This document shows, piece after piece, positions 28,348 to 39,314 of a stretch of DNA of 64,000 bases. Position numbers and translations under genes: made by a program. The stretch lies in the NCBI GenBank assembly GCA_949825025.1, contig OX463785.1:20213971-20277970 (forward strand). The letters run 5' to 3'. Under the pieces are notes generated by a model, which saw nothing but the letters and a program-made list of their open reading frames with translations, had not been told where the DNA came from and searched no databases. The stretch's first letter is position 1. Each line of letters begins with the position of its first letter. The stretch is from Siphlonurus alternatus. Its lineage: Eukaryota; Arthropoda; Insecta; Ephemeroptera; Siphlonuridae.

Positions 28348-29147
28348 GCATACACCCCTAAGAGCTTACAGCTCGCGGCGGGGTACTGGGTAGGGATAAG
28401 GTATGGAACGGATTTAACGGATTTAATGCATCAAAGGCCAGTTATAACTTATTATTATTTTCATCGTCACCTTTTCGGCATTCATGCACTCTGTTCTTCA
28501 TTTTTGTTGCTAAAATATTAATTATTCAATCATGAATCGAAAATAATAAAAAGTATTATAATGGAGTATCGACCTCAATTTTTTTTATTGCAGGAAATGG
28601 AAAGTTATGCTATTATACCATGATTTTTTTCAGATTTTTTTTGAGACCTGGAATTATTTTTAAAAAAAGATTGAAAATACTTTTTATGACGTCATGAGGC
28701 GGCAAGTCTTAGCTTTTTCTTAAGGAGCGGCGTCTCGTGACGCCACAAAAATAACTTTCAATAATGTTTTAAAAATAGTTCCCGGACTCTAAAAAATCTG
28801 AAAAAATCAGGGTAGCATAACTTATTTGCACCCTCTATCCATTTCTGCAATAAAAAAAATTAAGGTCGATACTACATTCATAATATTTAAGTACCTTCAT
28901 ATAAGATTTTTTTCGCAATTAAATTCTCATAACGAGATCTGAATAAATGTACTTATATGTACTTGTAAGATTACATAATAAATTACAATATATTTGTATT
29001 TATATTGTAATTGCATAAATTTTATTTGGGCACTATTTAGAATAATTTTATCTAAAATCGATACTAAAATTAAGTCCTAAAAAATTTGGTTTTAAATCAA
29101 GTGTGTTGTAGCAGATTCGTAAGTTTCAATTTAGTCTCATTTTTTAT

Positions 29148-29183
<36 letters not shown>

Positions 29184-29451
29184 GCACGACCTTAAAAAGA
29201 AGGTTCGGCATAAATTTGGCCTCAAGGTTTTTCTGAATGTTTCCGTAATAGAGACTACAAAAAATTAATATTTTTTATAAAAAAGAAATATGCAAATCAG
29301 TTTATATTTAAACGATTCACGTAAGAAATACAATAAAAAGTAATCAAAATATAATATTACAGGTTATATTAATTAAAAATTATATTTAAATTCAACATAC
29401 CTGTGTTGCACACACAAGTGCAATTGTACAGAAAATTTGTGTCACTTTCAT
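25057..29451 (-). CDS. Secreted helical protein, family unknown (231 aa)
   Basis: Four phase-0 exons on the minus strand: 29451-29401, 28263-28072, 26383-26099, 25224-25057 (TAG); 696 nt in frame. The first exon is a signal peptide, MKVTQIFCTIALVCATQ; the start at 29451 has CACC before it and is preferred over an in-frame ATG at 29469 that would add MNIGST. The mature protein has no cysteine and is rich in Leu, Ala, Asp, Glu and Lys with heptad-like stretches (e.g. REMQDRFTLLRYLFNNTI and ENELGSDAVEVSSHLLSVEN), suggesting a helical bundle. One N-glycosylation sequon candidate is NFSS; NNTI is another. A TATA-like AATATATAAA lies at 29517-29508. I recognise no domain. The signal peptide, introns at phase 0 and neighbours (other secreted proteins on the same strand) suggest a hemolymph, gut or salivary product. 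Confidence 0.7.
25259..25625. mobile_element. MITE-F copy, right end eroded
   Basis: TTAAAGGTAAGAAAACACG with CCAGCTGATCAACGTAGTCC at the left; the centre has inverted GACTGTCTTTAGCAC and ACTTCTTGGTGCTA. A 27-bp T-run lies inside. Confidence 0.65.
26632..26876 (-). repeat. REP-1 copy in intron 3 of the helical-protein gene
   Basis: GTTGAAAAATTACGTCTTC, CTCAAAATGAGGATAAAATG and ATTTTAACTCAAGAG are the landmarks. Confidence 0.7.
27446..28031. mobile_element. MITE-E split by a nested MITE-B
   Basis: AGAGGCTTCAAGTCAGCTG to TTTAAAGCCTCT; the MITE-B at 27679-27997 interrupts it. The right end is about 40 bp from the splice donor of exon 2 of the helical-protein gene. Confidence 0.8.
27679..27997. 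mobile_element. MITE-B, complete copy nested in MITE-E
   Basis: TGGAGTATCGACATCA to GGTCGATACTCCA, with GTGACGTCAC in both arms. The flanking AAAA/TTTT corresponds to AAA/TTC in the unfilled MITE-E at 31401-31681. Confidence 0.85.
28339..28490 (-). mobile_element. 5S rRNA-derived SINE, 3' part
   Basis: A poly-T (28315-28342) followed by ACACCCCTAAGAGCTTACAG and CGGGGTACTGGGTAGGGATA, the reverse complement of the SINE tail at 39640-39690; similarity fades after about 28440. Confidence 0.7.
28562..28876. mobile_element. MITE-B copy in intron 1 of the helical-protein gene
   Basis: TGGAGTATCGACCTCA to GGTCGATACTACA. One core site is ATGACGTCAT, the other has decayed to GTGACGCCAC. Confidence 0.8.
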
Positions 29452-29794
29452 GGTGCTACCAATGTTCATAAAAGACCAGAATGTCTTTAAATTAAGAGGA
29501 AAACGTGTTTATATATTAGCCATATAAACCACGTGTGTCAATTCGATTCGAGATAAATATGTTATCATTCTATACTTCCAGGAGAGTGTTCGTCAGTTTT
29601 TATCGTTAATTTTTATAGGTATTATACCAATATCAATTATTGTCTTTTTTCAGGTAACTTTTTCAAAGGTACACTTTGAAATATTATGAACGTTACCGCT
29701 TTTGTTGTGAACTTTGATAATATACGATATATGTGCTAAAATTTATTTATATTGGGTTGGTTTATAGGGAATAAGCTGATAGGGAAGCTGATAG
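29452..29794. other. Upstream region of the helical-protein gene
   Basis: Minus-strand TATA-like AATATATAAA at 29517-29508; otherwise no feature seen. Confidence 0.4.
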
Positions 29795-30077
29795 GGAATA
29801 TTACACGAATAAGCTGATCGACGTAGTCCAATTTGATTGACATGCGACCTCATTTTTTTTTTTTTTTTTTTAGAGACCATCCTTGGCACCAAAAAGTTTC
29901 AAAACGGATGAACCGATTTTATTATATTAATTTTTTTAGTTTAGCTTGCCATGGGAAAGCCCTATACTGAAAACTTCAAGACTTTATGTAAAAAAATCAG
30001 CTTGTTCAATTGTTTTGAAATTTTGAAATTTTTTCTGCAACTTCTTGGTGCTATAATATAAAGACTGTCTCAAAAAA

Positions 30078-30109
<32 letters not shown>

Positions 30110-30182
30110 AGGTTGTTAAGGTTTAGATGTTAATCAAATGGGACTAGGTCAATTAGCTGATCCGTGTTACCTTACCCTTAAA
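29795..30182. mobile_element. MITE-F copy
   Basis: Left AAGCTGATCGACGTAGTCC, right GGGACTAGGTCAATTAGCTG then TTACCTTACCCTTAAA; the internal GCCATGGGAAAGCCCTATAC is shared with the copy at 25259. Confidence 0.7.
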
Positions 30183-30968
30183 CTGCATGGCTGCTCTTTC
30201 TATTAATATAAATGTGTATCTATTTTTGCTGTAATGCCAGTAAATTAGGTTTTGGGGTGACGTTTACATTGTTTCGAAATGTACGTTACTTGAAATTGAT
30301 AAATTATATTTAGATAATAAAAATATATTATCTATTAGAAGAAACATAATATTATCGTGTTTCATTAACACCATTCTCCTATTTAAAAACAAAAACAAAG
30401 ACGTTTTTTACTAGAAATATTTTGAAGCGTTTGTCGATACTCAAAGATTTCCCAGACTTGTTATTGCTCTATATACATTTCATTTCACATTAAATGTTTA
30501 TATTTTATCTTATAGCTTCTTATAAGACATTTAAAAATAGCCTTGTACGTGGGTAAGTTAAGCGGTATATTATAACGTTATATGGGTTTTTAATTTTAAG
30601 CCATATCACTTTTTTTTGAATTTTTTTTTTTATTGTTCAAGGATTATTTTGTTACATTTTTTTTGTTTTACATTTAATAATCATACTTAAGAGGAATCTG
30701 TCAAAGTTATCACTATAACTATGTTTTATTGATTTTATTTTATAATTTCTTGGAAATTCTGTACGTAATACAAAAATGACATAAAATATGATTATATATA
30801 TTGAAAGTACTTGTCAAATCCCCCGGTGGCAAAACTCCTTTAAAATTATAGGCTATAAACGAAACGCCTCCACTAGGGGCGTGGCAAGACTATTGTTAAT
30901 TATTTATTGACATAATGCGTTATAGTTTCAATTTTTATTCCCATCTTTATTTTTAAAACAAGAAAAAA
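30183..30968. other. Intergenic DNA with lectin polyadenylation signal
   Basis: AATAAA on the minus strand at 30951-30946, about 20 nt after the lectin stop codon. Nothing else recognised. Confidence 0.5.
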
Positions 30969-33900
30969 TTAGACTTGTTCACATATGAAGTTTGTAGCAT
31001 AAGAACAAGGCAGGTCATACCAAAACTTATTCCACATGATATGACAATCTTCTGACGTCATTTGGGCAGGTTCTCCAGGGTTCCACTTGGTGAAGGTGTC
31101 GGAGAACATCTCTCCAGTCAGCCATTGGTAACATTGTTGACCGATTTTACTACCAGAAGTGAAGACGAATACAGGAGTCAGGCCTGAGTAGGATGATAGA
31201 GTAATTAGCAACCAGGCTCGGTAGGGAAGGAGCTAGGGAGCCAGTCAAGACCATATAGGCATTACAGGCAGCAGGGGCCACCTGGAAGGGGTTTGAAGCC
31301 ACTTTTTGTATACTCTATGTTAAAAATCAGAGGGGCCAGTCAGAGATCCCTGACCCAACCTTATGGCCAGTCCGAGCCTTGTAGTTAATACAATTACAGT
31401 AGAGACTTCAAGTCAGCTGATTTTGTGGTGTTCCAACCGTCCTATCCAAACCTACAAATATTATGAAAAAAAAAAAAAAATAGATTTTATAAAAGAAATA
31501 TTTTAGTGGAAAAATAATTTCTTGATTCATTATCAGAATACCTCTAAACGAGGAGAAGGAAGTAGGAGATGATTTAAAAAAAAAAAAAATAGCTTAATAG
31601 TTACTGAGAAAAAATTCAAATTTTCTAACATGGTGGCTTATGGAGTAAATTCTCCCGCCAGAGAACACATGAAGCCTTCATTTAATTTACCCTGGTGTGA
31701 CGTCAGAATAATCGTACCGTGAATACACTATATTTAATTTTTACAGCATAAGTATTAAAAAAAACATATAATTGGGTAAGGATTATTGAGGCCTAAATAT
31801 CCATTCTTTAATTTACCTGGGACTGACGGAAAAGTGGAAACCTTAGTCAGTATGGAAACGAAATCTTTTTGTCAATTATTTAAGAGCTTTAATTAGTGGC
31901 TTATAAAACTAGTTGATAATGATTCAAATAACTGACCTAGGGTGTCCAGGTGGTTGACAAGCAGGTCATTTTCTGCCGCGGATTGAATGCTTACTAAATC
32001 CATGCCGTATGTGCGACAGTATGTCAAAGCAGCGTACCAACTTAACTGAAAAATAAATAGGTTAATATCGTGATGTACACTCGTTGTCTTGGAAAATTTC
32101 TCTTTGTAGCCTTGTTAATCACCATGCCGTGTGCAACGGGGCATGGTGATTAACAAGGCCGCAAAGGAAAATTTTCCGAGGTGACGATTGTACGTATACA
32201 TACACTGTATATAGTATAGGGCCTTAAAAAAATATATAGATACTGTCTTTCAAGCGAGATTTTACATTTGATAATAACCGTAAATTACGCAGTTTCATTT
32301 CGTTTCCAATAAGGTGGTTGCATGAGCAACACAATCAGTATACTTTGCAGGAAATGAGAGAAAACATGATCACGCAGGCCATTAAGGATGCCGATGACCG
32401 TTGAAACTCCCTATTTGAAGTCACATTCAAGCGCCTAATTGCAAGTAATGTCACTTCCGGTAATTCTCAAGACGTAAATTTTCGCTTGAAAGACAAAATT
32501 TTTAGTTTTTAAATTGGGGATTTTTTTTTAATTATCAGCTTTTTTTTAATTACTTTGTTATATTGTATGAATATTCACATATATTATTTAAAAAAATATT
32601 AAATATATTATAAAAATGATTTACATTACTTATTAATGAACCCTGTTAATCAATTTTAGAATGATATTATATAGTGATTATACAACAGTTTTAATTACCT
32701 TTTGAGCAGGGTCCACGTGGTAGTTTCGTCCCCTAAGATCAACCAGGGAGATTTCAGTAGGAGCTAATTAAAAAAAAAATGAAAAAATTAAATGTTGTAA
32801 AATTAATGTAATCACAAAAGTCATTGTATTAATTTTCAAACATGCAACAATGAGTCAGAATTATATTATGTAGGTATCGGGTTTAAAAATTAAAATTTGG
32901 GTAATCACCAAGAAAAATTAAACACTGCATTTTTAATATTTAAATTAATTTTATTCAAATATGGTGCAGCTGTGCAAAACTATGGCTCTTAAAAATTGAA
33001 ACCTGATACTCTCGAAGAAATTCAATTTAAAAAATTTATAATAAAAGTTTTTTTTTAATACTATATTATAGTAACTAGTAATTAATACTTACCTAACGTG
33101 GGTGAGGGAACAGCTGCTATTGCATCTGCTTTTGATTGGACCTAAAAAGCAACAATATATTATATATTTTTGTTTTTAGTATCAAAATATTTTTGTTACG
33201 GATAGGAATAGGAAGTTTAGAGCTTTCTTTCAGACATACTTGAAATAATTAAGTATATTTTTTAGCATGTACAATTAAGTATATATTATATGGACTGTGA
33301 AAACGTGTTTTTCTTTCTTGAAATGCTTAATTTATAATACTTGAAGAGCGGATCTGTTTGAAAATATCACTTGAAGAACACAATTGATAATAACTTCATT
33401 TTTTCACAGTTTTTCTTTGGTAATGAGCTGTATTTTAATTATGGCCTTTTTTTAGTAAAAAAATATATTTGAATGTATTACTTACAGCTGTGAGACACTC
33501 TCCTCCTAAACATTGAACATATGGACAAATTGTAGTCGTAGTTGGAGTGGTTGTAGTCGTAGGTATTGTTGTCGTAGTTATAGGAACAGTTGTCGTAGTT
33601 GTAGGCACAGTTGCCGTAGTCGTAGGCACAGTTGCCGTAGTCGTAGGCACAGTTGCCGTAGTTGTAGGCACAGTTGCCGTTGTCGTAGTCACAGTTGTCG
33701 TAGGAACAGTTGTCGTAGCCATAATGGTAGTCGTAGTGGGTAGAATTGTCGTAGTTGTAGCAATCGTAGTTGTAGTGGGCGTAGTGGTAGTGGTAACAGC
33801 TGACATCTGTTGACAAATATTTGAATTATTTTTTTTTTCACAACGAATTAATGAAATGATGTTTATAAAATTTTCTCCTTAAGGCTTAACCTGAGAAATT

Positions 33901-36900
33901 TGGACGAAAAATTCGCTACAACAGATTTTCTTCAAATTAATTTGGTGGACTCACAACAATCGTCAAATTAGCTCTGAATTTTTTCGGAATTTTTTAACCA
34001 TTGGTTTAATTATAATTAATTTATAAAAAGGAGAATTTTGTATCCTTCCAATGTTAAATTTGTTAATTAGCATTGCAAAAAAACTATACAACAGATTCTA
34101 ATGTTCTAATGTTCTAATGTTCTAATTTTTTAGACTATTTTTCTGAATTGTTTTCATATATTTTGAACCGTGGCGATGATCGTTTCTTATATGTGATGAG
34201 AAATGTGGCAACGTTCTCAAGGACTGTTGTCACCACCCCCTCCTAAAAATTTATGCTCATTCCAATGCAAACAGTGTTGCCACTATAGCCACGCCTCTTG
34301 ACCTTGACAGACAAATTCTCAGGTTATACCTTAACGATTAATCGCAGTTATTTCGGAATCAAATAATATTTCCCTGCAAACGAATCGAATGAAATAAATT
34401 TTAAAAAATCGAGAATGTTATAAAACTTAATCGCTTATGGTTTGAGCAAATACAGTCTTGCAGTTTTCTTACAACAGCTCCATTTCCGGTTTCCGTCCAT
34501 AAGGTCAATGTTCTAACTTCTAACTCAGTTTTTACAAAATTGATGAGACAGATTCGCTTCAAAATTTGTATGTCACCTATTGATGGTGAGTTCTAAGTTC
34601 CCTGCAAGTCTTGTTGCATTCAGGCGGTACGATTGCGAGATATCAACCTACTGAGTTTCATCCTTAAGGTTAGGCAACTTTTTCAGCATGAAATAAAAAA
34701 AAGTAATTTATCTTATTATTGCCTCGGTATATGTGTTGTATAAACCACGAGAGTTTGATGCATTCATTGATCTTAAGAATACACACACACAGAATAATAA
34801 TAAAAAAAAATCGATGAATTTTATGCCATATATATGTAAATCCTATAATTATGACTGAGGGAACCATGTAAACATCAGTCAAGATGGTCAGTAATAGATA
34901 TGATGGAAGTTGTTCCACCTCTAATTCAAGAATATGGTTGCTTTTGTATAATATTAATATAATATTACCAATTCATTCAGAGTGCCGTCATTATTGATTG
35001 TGTCTGTATGTTTTGAAAATGACCAATAAAAGAATTGAATTAATTAATATACAGTCGTCACATTGGAAAATTTCCTTTCACAGCCTTGTTAATCACCATA
35101 CACCGTAAGAATAACATAGGGCATTGCATGGTGATTAACAAGGCTGCAAGTGGTATATTTTCCAACGCAACGAGGGTACTTAAGGCAAGTCAAGTTTAAA
35201 AAAATGTTAACCCTCTTGTAGACCTTACCGTTGTTGGCGTCACCGGGGGTCTTGTGCCCCCCACATCGCACGGATTTCGTCCACAACACCTGACGATGAA
35301 CCTGCGTCTCTTGATGAAGCGGACACGTTGAACATTGATATCCATACGGCGAGTTCGATTCAGAGAATTTTCTGTTGAAATTTCTCACAAATTATTTTTT
35401 CTATTATTATTATTAATTTTTACAAGGATACAAAGCTATGAGCTTGGAGCTCGAAGCGGGGTTAATAGGTAGAGATAGGGAAAGGATGGAATGACCATTA
35501 CCTTTTACGCGTCCCAGCATTCGCTGCATGAGGTGAGACTGAGGGAACAGTGGAAAACCTCAGACACCTCTACTTTTTTCAAATGAACCAAAGTGATGTC
35601 CAAAGTCTGGGGAACCACACACAAGTGCATTACTGCACTAGGTGGAAAGCGATACGAATTTACCACAGGGACTCCAGCCAGGGAGAGAAAAACGTAATTT
35701 TTACTTGAAACGGTTACCTATCTAAGTACTAACAACGCTTGATGCAGCTTCACTTTGGTGATCTAACAAGAACCGGTCAATGCACTGCGCCATATTCAAC
35801 CTCATATTAATAAAACTTTGGATGGAACCCCCTCCTGAACTGAATTTGATATTTTCTTTACGTTTAACGTCCTTCATCTATTTTCATTAGCAAATAAATG
35901 AAGGTGTAATCTCGTATTTTTTTCTCGAAAATGATATTTTCTTTACGTTTAACGTCCTTCATTTATTTTCATTAGCAAATAAATGAAGGTGTAATCTCGT
36001 ATTTTTTTCTCGAAAATGATATTTTCTTTACGTTTAACGTCCTTCATTTATTTTCATTAGCAAATAAATGAAGGTGTAATCTCGTATTTTTTTCTCGAAA
36101 ATGATATTTTCTTTACGTTTAACGTCCTTCATCTATTTTCATTAGCAAATAAATGAAGGTGTAATCTCGTATTTTTTTCTCGAAAATGATATTTTCTTTA
36201 CGTTTAACGTCCTTCATCTATTTTCATTAGCAAATAAATGAAGGTGTAATCTCGTATTTTTTTCTCGAAAATAATATTTTCTTTACGTTTAACGTCCTTC
36301 ATCTATTTTCATTAGCAAATAAATGAAGGTGTAATCTCGTATTTTTTTCTCGAAAATGATATTTTCTTTACGTTTAACGTCCTTCATCTATTTTCATTAG
36401 CAAATAAATGAAGGTGTAATCTCGTATTTTTTCCTCGAAAATAATGCAAACTACTAAGAAAAAACGCGTTAAAAATATAAGTTGTAAGAAATTAAGATCA
36501 TCTCAAGCATAATTACAGTGCAATATTGAGAAGTATAATAAACTACTATACAGTATAAAAGAGTTTATTTCATAATTCATAAGAAACGCTTAATCTTTTT
36601 GTACCGATGTTACGTGTCACAAAAATATTGCATATTCAAATTAATAATTTTATGTAAATGTGATGAAATACGTAACATAGCAACAAGTACAGTACAGTAA
36701 AAATATTCATATTTTTTTTTATATTAACGATATGCACAATTTGTCAGTTTTCATTTTTTAGTAAGCTGTTACTAAAAACAGCACTTACTAACGGAAGTGA
36801 CGCAATAACCTTGTTTATATTGTTGTTTTTTTCCTACACATGAATGAACAACAATGCAAGCAAAATAATAACCAATTTTTTTATTAATAAATATATTTAC

Positions 36901-37260
36901 AGAGAGAGTAATAATTTGATTTGTATTTCACATAACATTATATTTTAATTCTATATAATTATAAAATTATAATATATAGCGGGACATTCACAAAGTACTT
37001 TAACCCCAAATCAGCCTCGTTTTTTTTATCCCTGGTGCTAAACATGGTGCTAAAATAGGAACTTAACATGGTTAGCCCCTGGCTTAGCACCATGTTTAGC
37101 ACCAGAGATAAAAATTGAGGCTTAAGTGGGGGTTAAAGTGCTTTGTGAATGTCCCCTATATAAGTATACAGTATATTAGAAAATGAAGGTTGTGAGCGAG
37201 GTATCATGATCATTGATCATGATGTAATTTGATAATTACCTTGCAAAACCCAGTTTACAA

Positions 37261-37348
<88 letters not shown>

Positions 37349-38287
37349 TATATAATTTATATATATATATAATTAGATGCATGCCATGTATATTACTTTG
37401 TAGCCCCCACTCATGCAGCTACATCAAACACGGGGAGAATATTTCAAACGTTGTTGATAAATTAATGTACTTACCATTTGAAAATTCATCATCAAATTCG
37501 TCTCTTTCAATCACTTTTGCAATGACCTAATTAATTATTTTATTATTAACAAATTGTTGTAGAGTCAAATGGATTGATTATTTATATTTTTGGATAATTA
37601 ACATTATATTATATATTTATAGAATGAATGCATATATATTTAATTTTTTCAATGTGTCTAAAAGTACATATTAAATATGGAATTAATTAATTTTTAGTTC
37701 AAATTTACTTTAGAATAGAAATAAATTAATATTTAATTTAAATAGGCTGATTTTTTTTTTTTTTTTTTTTTAATTATTATGGTTAGACTTTTAGGGGACC
37801 GTGCTTTATAGAAAAACTTTCCCTAAAATTGAGAATCTCTTCGTCAATTTTGAAGAAATTTCACTAAATGGAGTAGCGACCTAAATTTTTTTTATTGCAG
37901 AAATGGAAATGCAAAGTTATGCTACCCTGTTTTTTTTTTCAGATTTTTTACAGCCCTGGAAGTATTTTTAAAAAAATTATTGAAAGTCCTTTTTGTAACG
38001 TCACGAGGCGGCAAGTCCTATCTTTTTCTTACGGAGCGGCGTCTCGTGACGTCACAAAAAGGAATTTCAATATTTTTTAAAAAAAACTTCCATTGCTGTA
38101 AAAAATCTGAAAAAAATCAGGGTAGCATTACTTTGCACCCTCTATCTATTTCTGCAATAAAAAAATTGAAGTCGATACTCCATTATACAGAAATTTAATT
38201 GAGTTGCCCTAAATTGTGTACTACATTTATACTCACTGTCAATGAGCAGGCCACCAAGGCAAATTGTAACCACCAGAAAGTCACCAT
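30969..38287 (-). CDS. Secreted C-type lectin with threonine-rich mucin linker (334 aa)
   Basis: Eight exons on the minus strand: 38287-38237, 37526-37475, 35371-35229, 33806-33486, 33141-33093, 32763-32699, 32045-31937, 31183-30969 (TAA); 1005 nt, phases consistent throughout. Residues 1-20 are a signal peptide ([20 protein letters not shown]). Next come an acidic stretch ([12 protein letters not shown]), a basic segment from one exon with RTRR and KRRR plus three Cys (63, 64, 69), a Thr-rich mucin-like linker (about 87-175) with VPTTTAT repeats, and a [11 protein letters not shown] knot (176-186). The C-type lectin domain spans about 210-334: C237, C310, C323, C331 fit the canonical disulfides, with KWNPGEPA before EDC and WYD before LPC. 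EPN is replaced by E301-P302-A303, so mannose-type calcium binding is doubtful. Likely a pattern-recognition or gut-lining protein. Introns are heavily invaded by repeats. Confidence 0.8.
31401..31681. mobile_element. MITE-E copy, uninterrupted
   Basis: AGAGACTTCAAGTCAGCTG to ACATGAAGCCTTC. It provides the empty-site reference for the MITE-B insertion at 27679-27997. Confidence 0.7.
32081..32186. mobile_element. FB-4 foldback in lectin intron
   Basis: GCCTTGTTAATCACCATG and CATGGTGATTAACAAGGC form the inner stem; outer arms GGAAAATTTC and GGAAAATTTTCC. Confidence 0.75.
33555..33735 (-). repeat. Coding tandem repeat of the mucin linker
   Basis: Near-perfect 21-bp units of the form GTCGTAGGCACAGTTGCC encode VPTTTAT on the minus strand; four or five tight copies, flanked by decayed ones. 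Unit number is expected to vary. Confidence 0.85.
33880..34334. mobile_element. MITE-G copy in lectin intron
   Basis: TAAGGCTTAACCTGAGAAAT to AATTCTCAGGTTATACCTTAA; about 455 bp, nearly identical to 44634-45080 except for a reiterated CTAATGTT at 34095-34125. Confidence 0.85.
35055..35176. mobile_element. FB-4 foldback beside the lectin basic exon
   Basis: GCCTTGTTAATCACCAT/ATGGTGATTAACAAGGC stem with a longer loop than the copy at 32081. Confidence 0.7.
35400..35805 (-). mobile_element. 5S rRNA-derived SINE, near full length
   Basis: The reverse complement carries the 5S-like part (GTTAGTACTTAGATAGG) and the body with CTGAGGTTTTCCACTGTTCC. The 3' tail is ATT-rich rather than poly-A. Confidence 0.8.
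35846..36445. repeat. 85-bp minisatellite, 7 units, each with a hairpin
   Basis: CTTTACGTTTAACGTCCTTC starts at 35856, 35941, 36026, 36111, 36196, 36281 and 36366, exactly 85 bp apart. Each unit holds CCTTCAT(T/C)TATTT and AAATAAATGAAGG separated by 8 nt, a 13-bp stem. The stem is perfect in units 2 and 3 and has one mismatch in the others. Units are otherwise almost identical, so the array is young. It is in a lectin intron. Confidence 0.95.
36979..37156. mobile_element. Foldback element in lectin intron
   Basis: GGGACATTCACAAAG to CTTTGTGAATGTCCC, with GTGCTAAACATGGTGC and GCACCATGTTTAGCAC inside. Confidence 0.8.
37260..37365. repeat. TA microsatellite
   Basis: A (TA)n run interrupted once by TGTA. 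Confidence 0.9.
37869..38182. mobile_element. MITE-B copy in lectin intron 1
   Basis: TGGAGTAGCGACCTAA to GTCGATACTCCA; core sites GTAACGTCAC (decayed) and GTGACGTCAC. Confidence 0.85.
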
Positions 38288-39314
38288 TGTTGGTTATTCT
38301 GCTGAATACTCAACTAGCAATGAGCAGAGTTATTGAACCGTTTCATTTTTTCAATATGACAATTATTTTTTATTTGTTTTCCTGCTTATGAAATTATTGT
38401 GATTTCGAGGCCTCAACAAACACTGAATAATAAAATTTATTAATTGACGTCACTCTAGCCTCAAATGTTTGATTTACGCATTGATATTTTTTCAAAAAAA
38501 CTTTAATAAAATTTTATTTTGTTAATAAAATTTAAAAAAAAATATATATTTTTAACATAAAATTATTTTTTATGAAATGCTACTGATTTCCGCGTATATA
38601 TTGCATGAGCAAGGCTGTAAAATAAAAACTCAATATGTCATATTAAATAATCAATAATCATATATGCGCGCTATTTTAAGGCATTTGCATGAGCCTAATA
38701 TATGCATAAATATTTTATTACTTGAACGCTATTTGACAGTCATTTGTTAAAAAATATAATAACAACATTATAAACTTAATTTTTCTTCGTGTATATTATT
38801 ATATGAAAAAAGGTATTATCAGAAATAGATTAACTATAGTGAATAAAAATAAAAAGCCAAAGTTTACTCATTCATTTTTTGTATCATATATAAAATGCAA
38901 ATTGCATAATTTCATATTTTTTTTAATAAAGTACTATTATATATTCCATATAATCATGTAACTCTTATATAATTAGCATCTAGCATATATTTGTTACTTT
39001 TTTTTAAGAAAGTGATAGAGTTTATAATTTTATTATACCTGCAACGCGATGTAATTTAAAAAACCAGTTATGCATGCAGGATATATTAAGGAATTGCATG
39101 TTCACCCACTTCTACATATTTATCTTCTATTATTTAATTTATCGATAATTCTTTATTTTATTTCTTCGGGACTTACAGTAAATTAAATTCATTTAAATTT
39201 AGTAACCTAAGATTGTAATATCTATATTATTTCTTTAACAAGTCTCATTTTTATGCTGTAAAAAATGTTTCTCATTTTTTTTCTAGAATCTGATGCAACT
39301 CCAAAAATTGGAGG
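38288..39314. other. AT-rich intergenic DNA, no gene recognised
   Basis: No supported feature; presumably includes the lectin promoter, but no clear TATA/initiator pair stands out. Confidence 0.4.

Noticed and set aside
33513..33813. Plus-strand Val-rich and Arg/Ser/Cys-rich ORFs
   Set aside because: Antisense of the lectin mucin exon, whose frame is fixed by splice phases on both sides.
35846..36445. CRISPR-like array
   Set aside because: Units are directly tandem at 85 bp with no unique spacers, in an insect intron; it is a minisatellite.
33807..37474. Direct splicing of lectin exon 2 to the mucin exon
   Set aside because: The phases (1 to 0) do not match, and the alternative frame hits a stop in a later exon; the exon at 35371-35229 resolves this.
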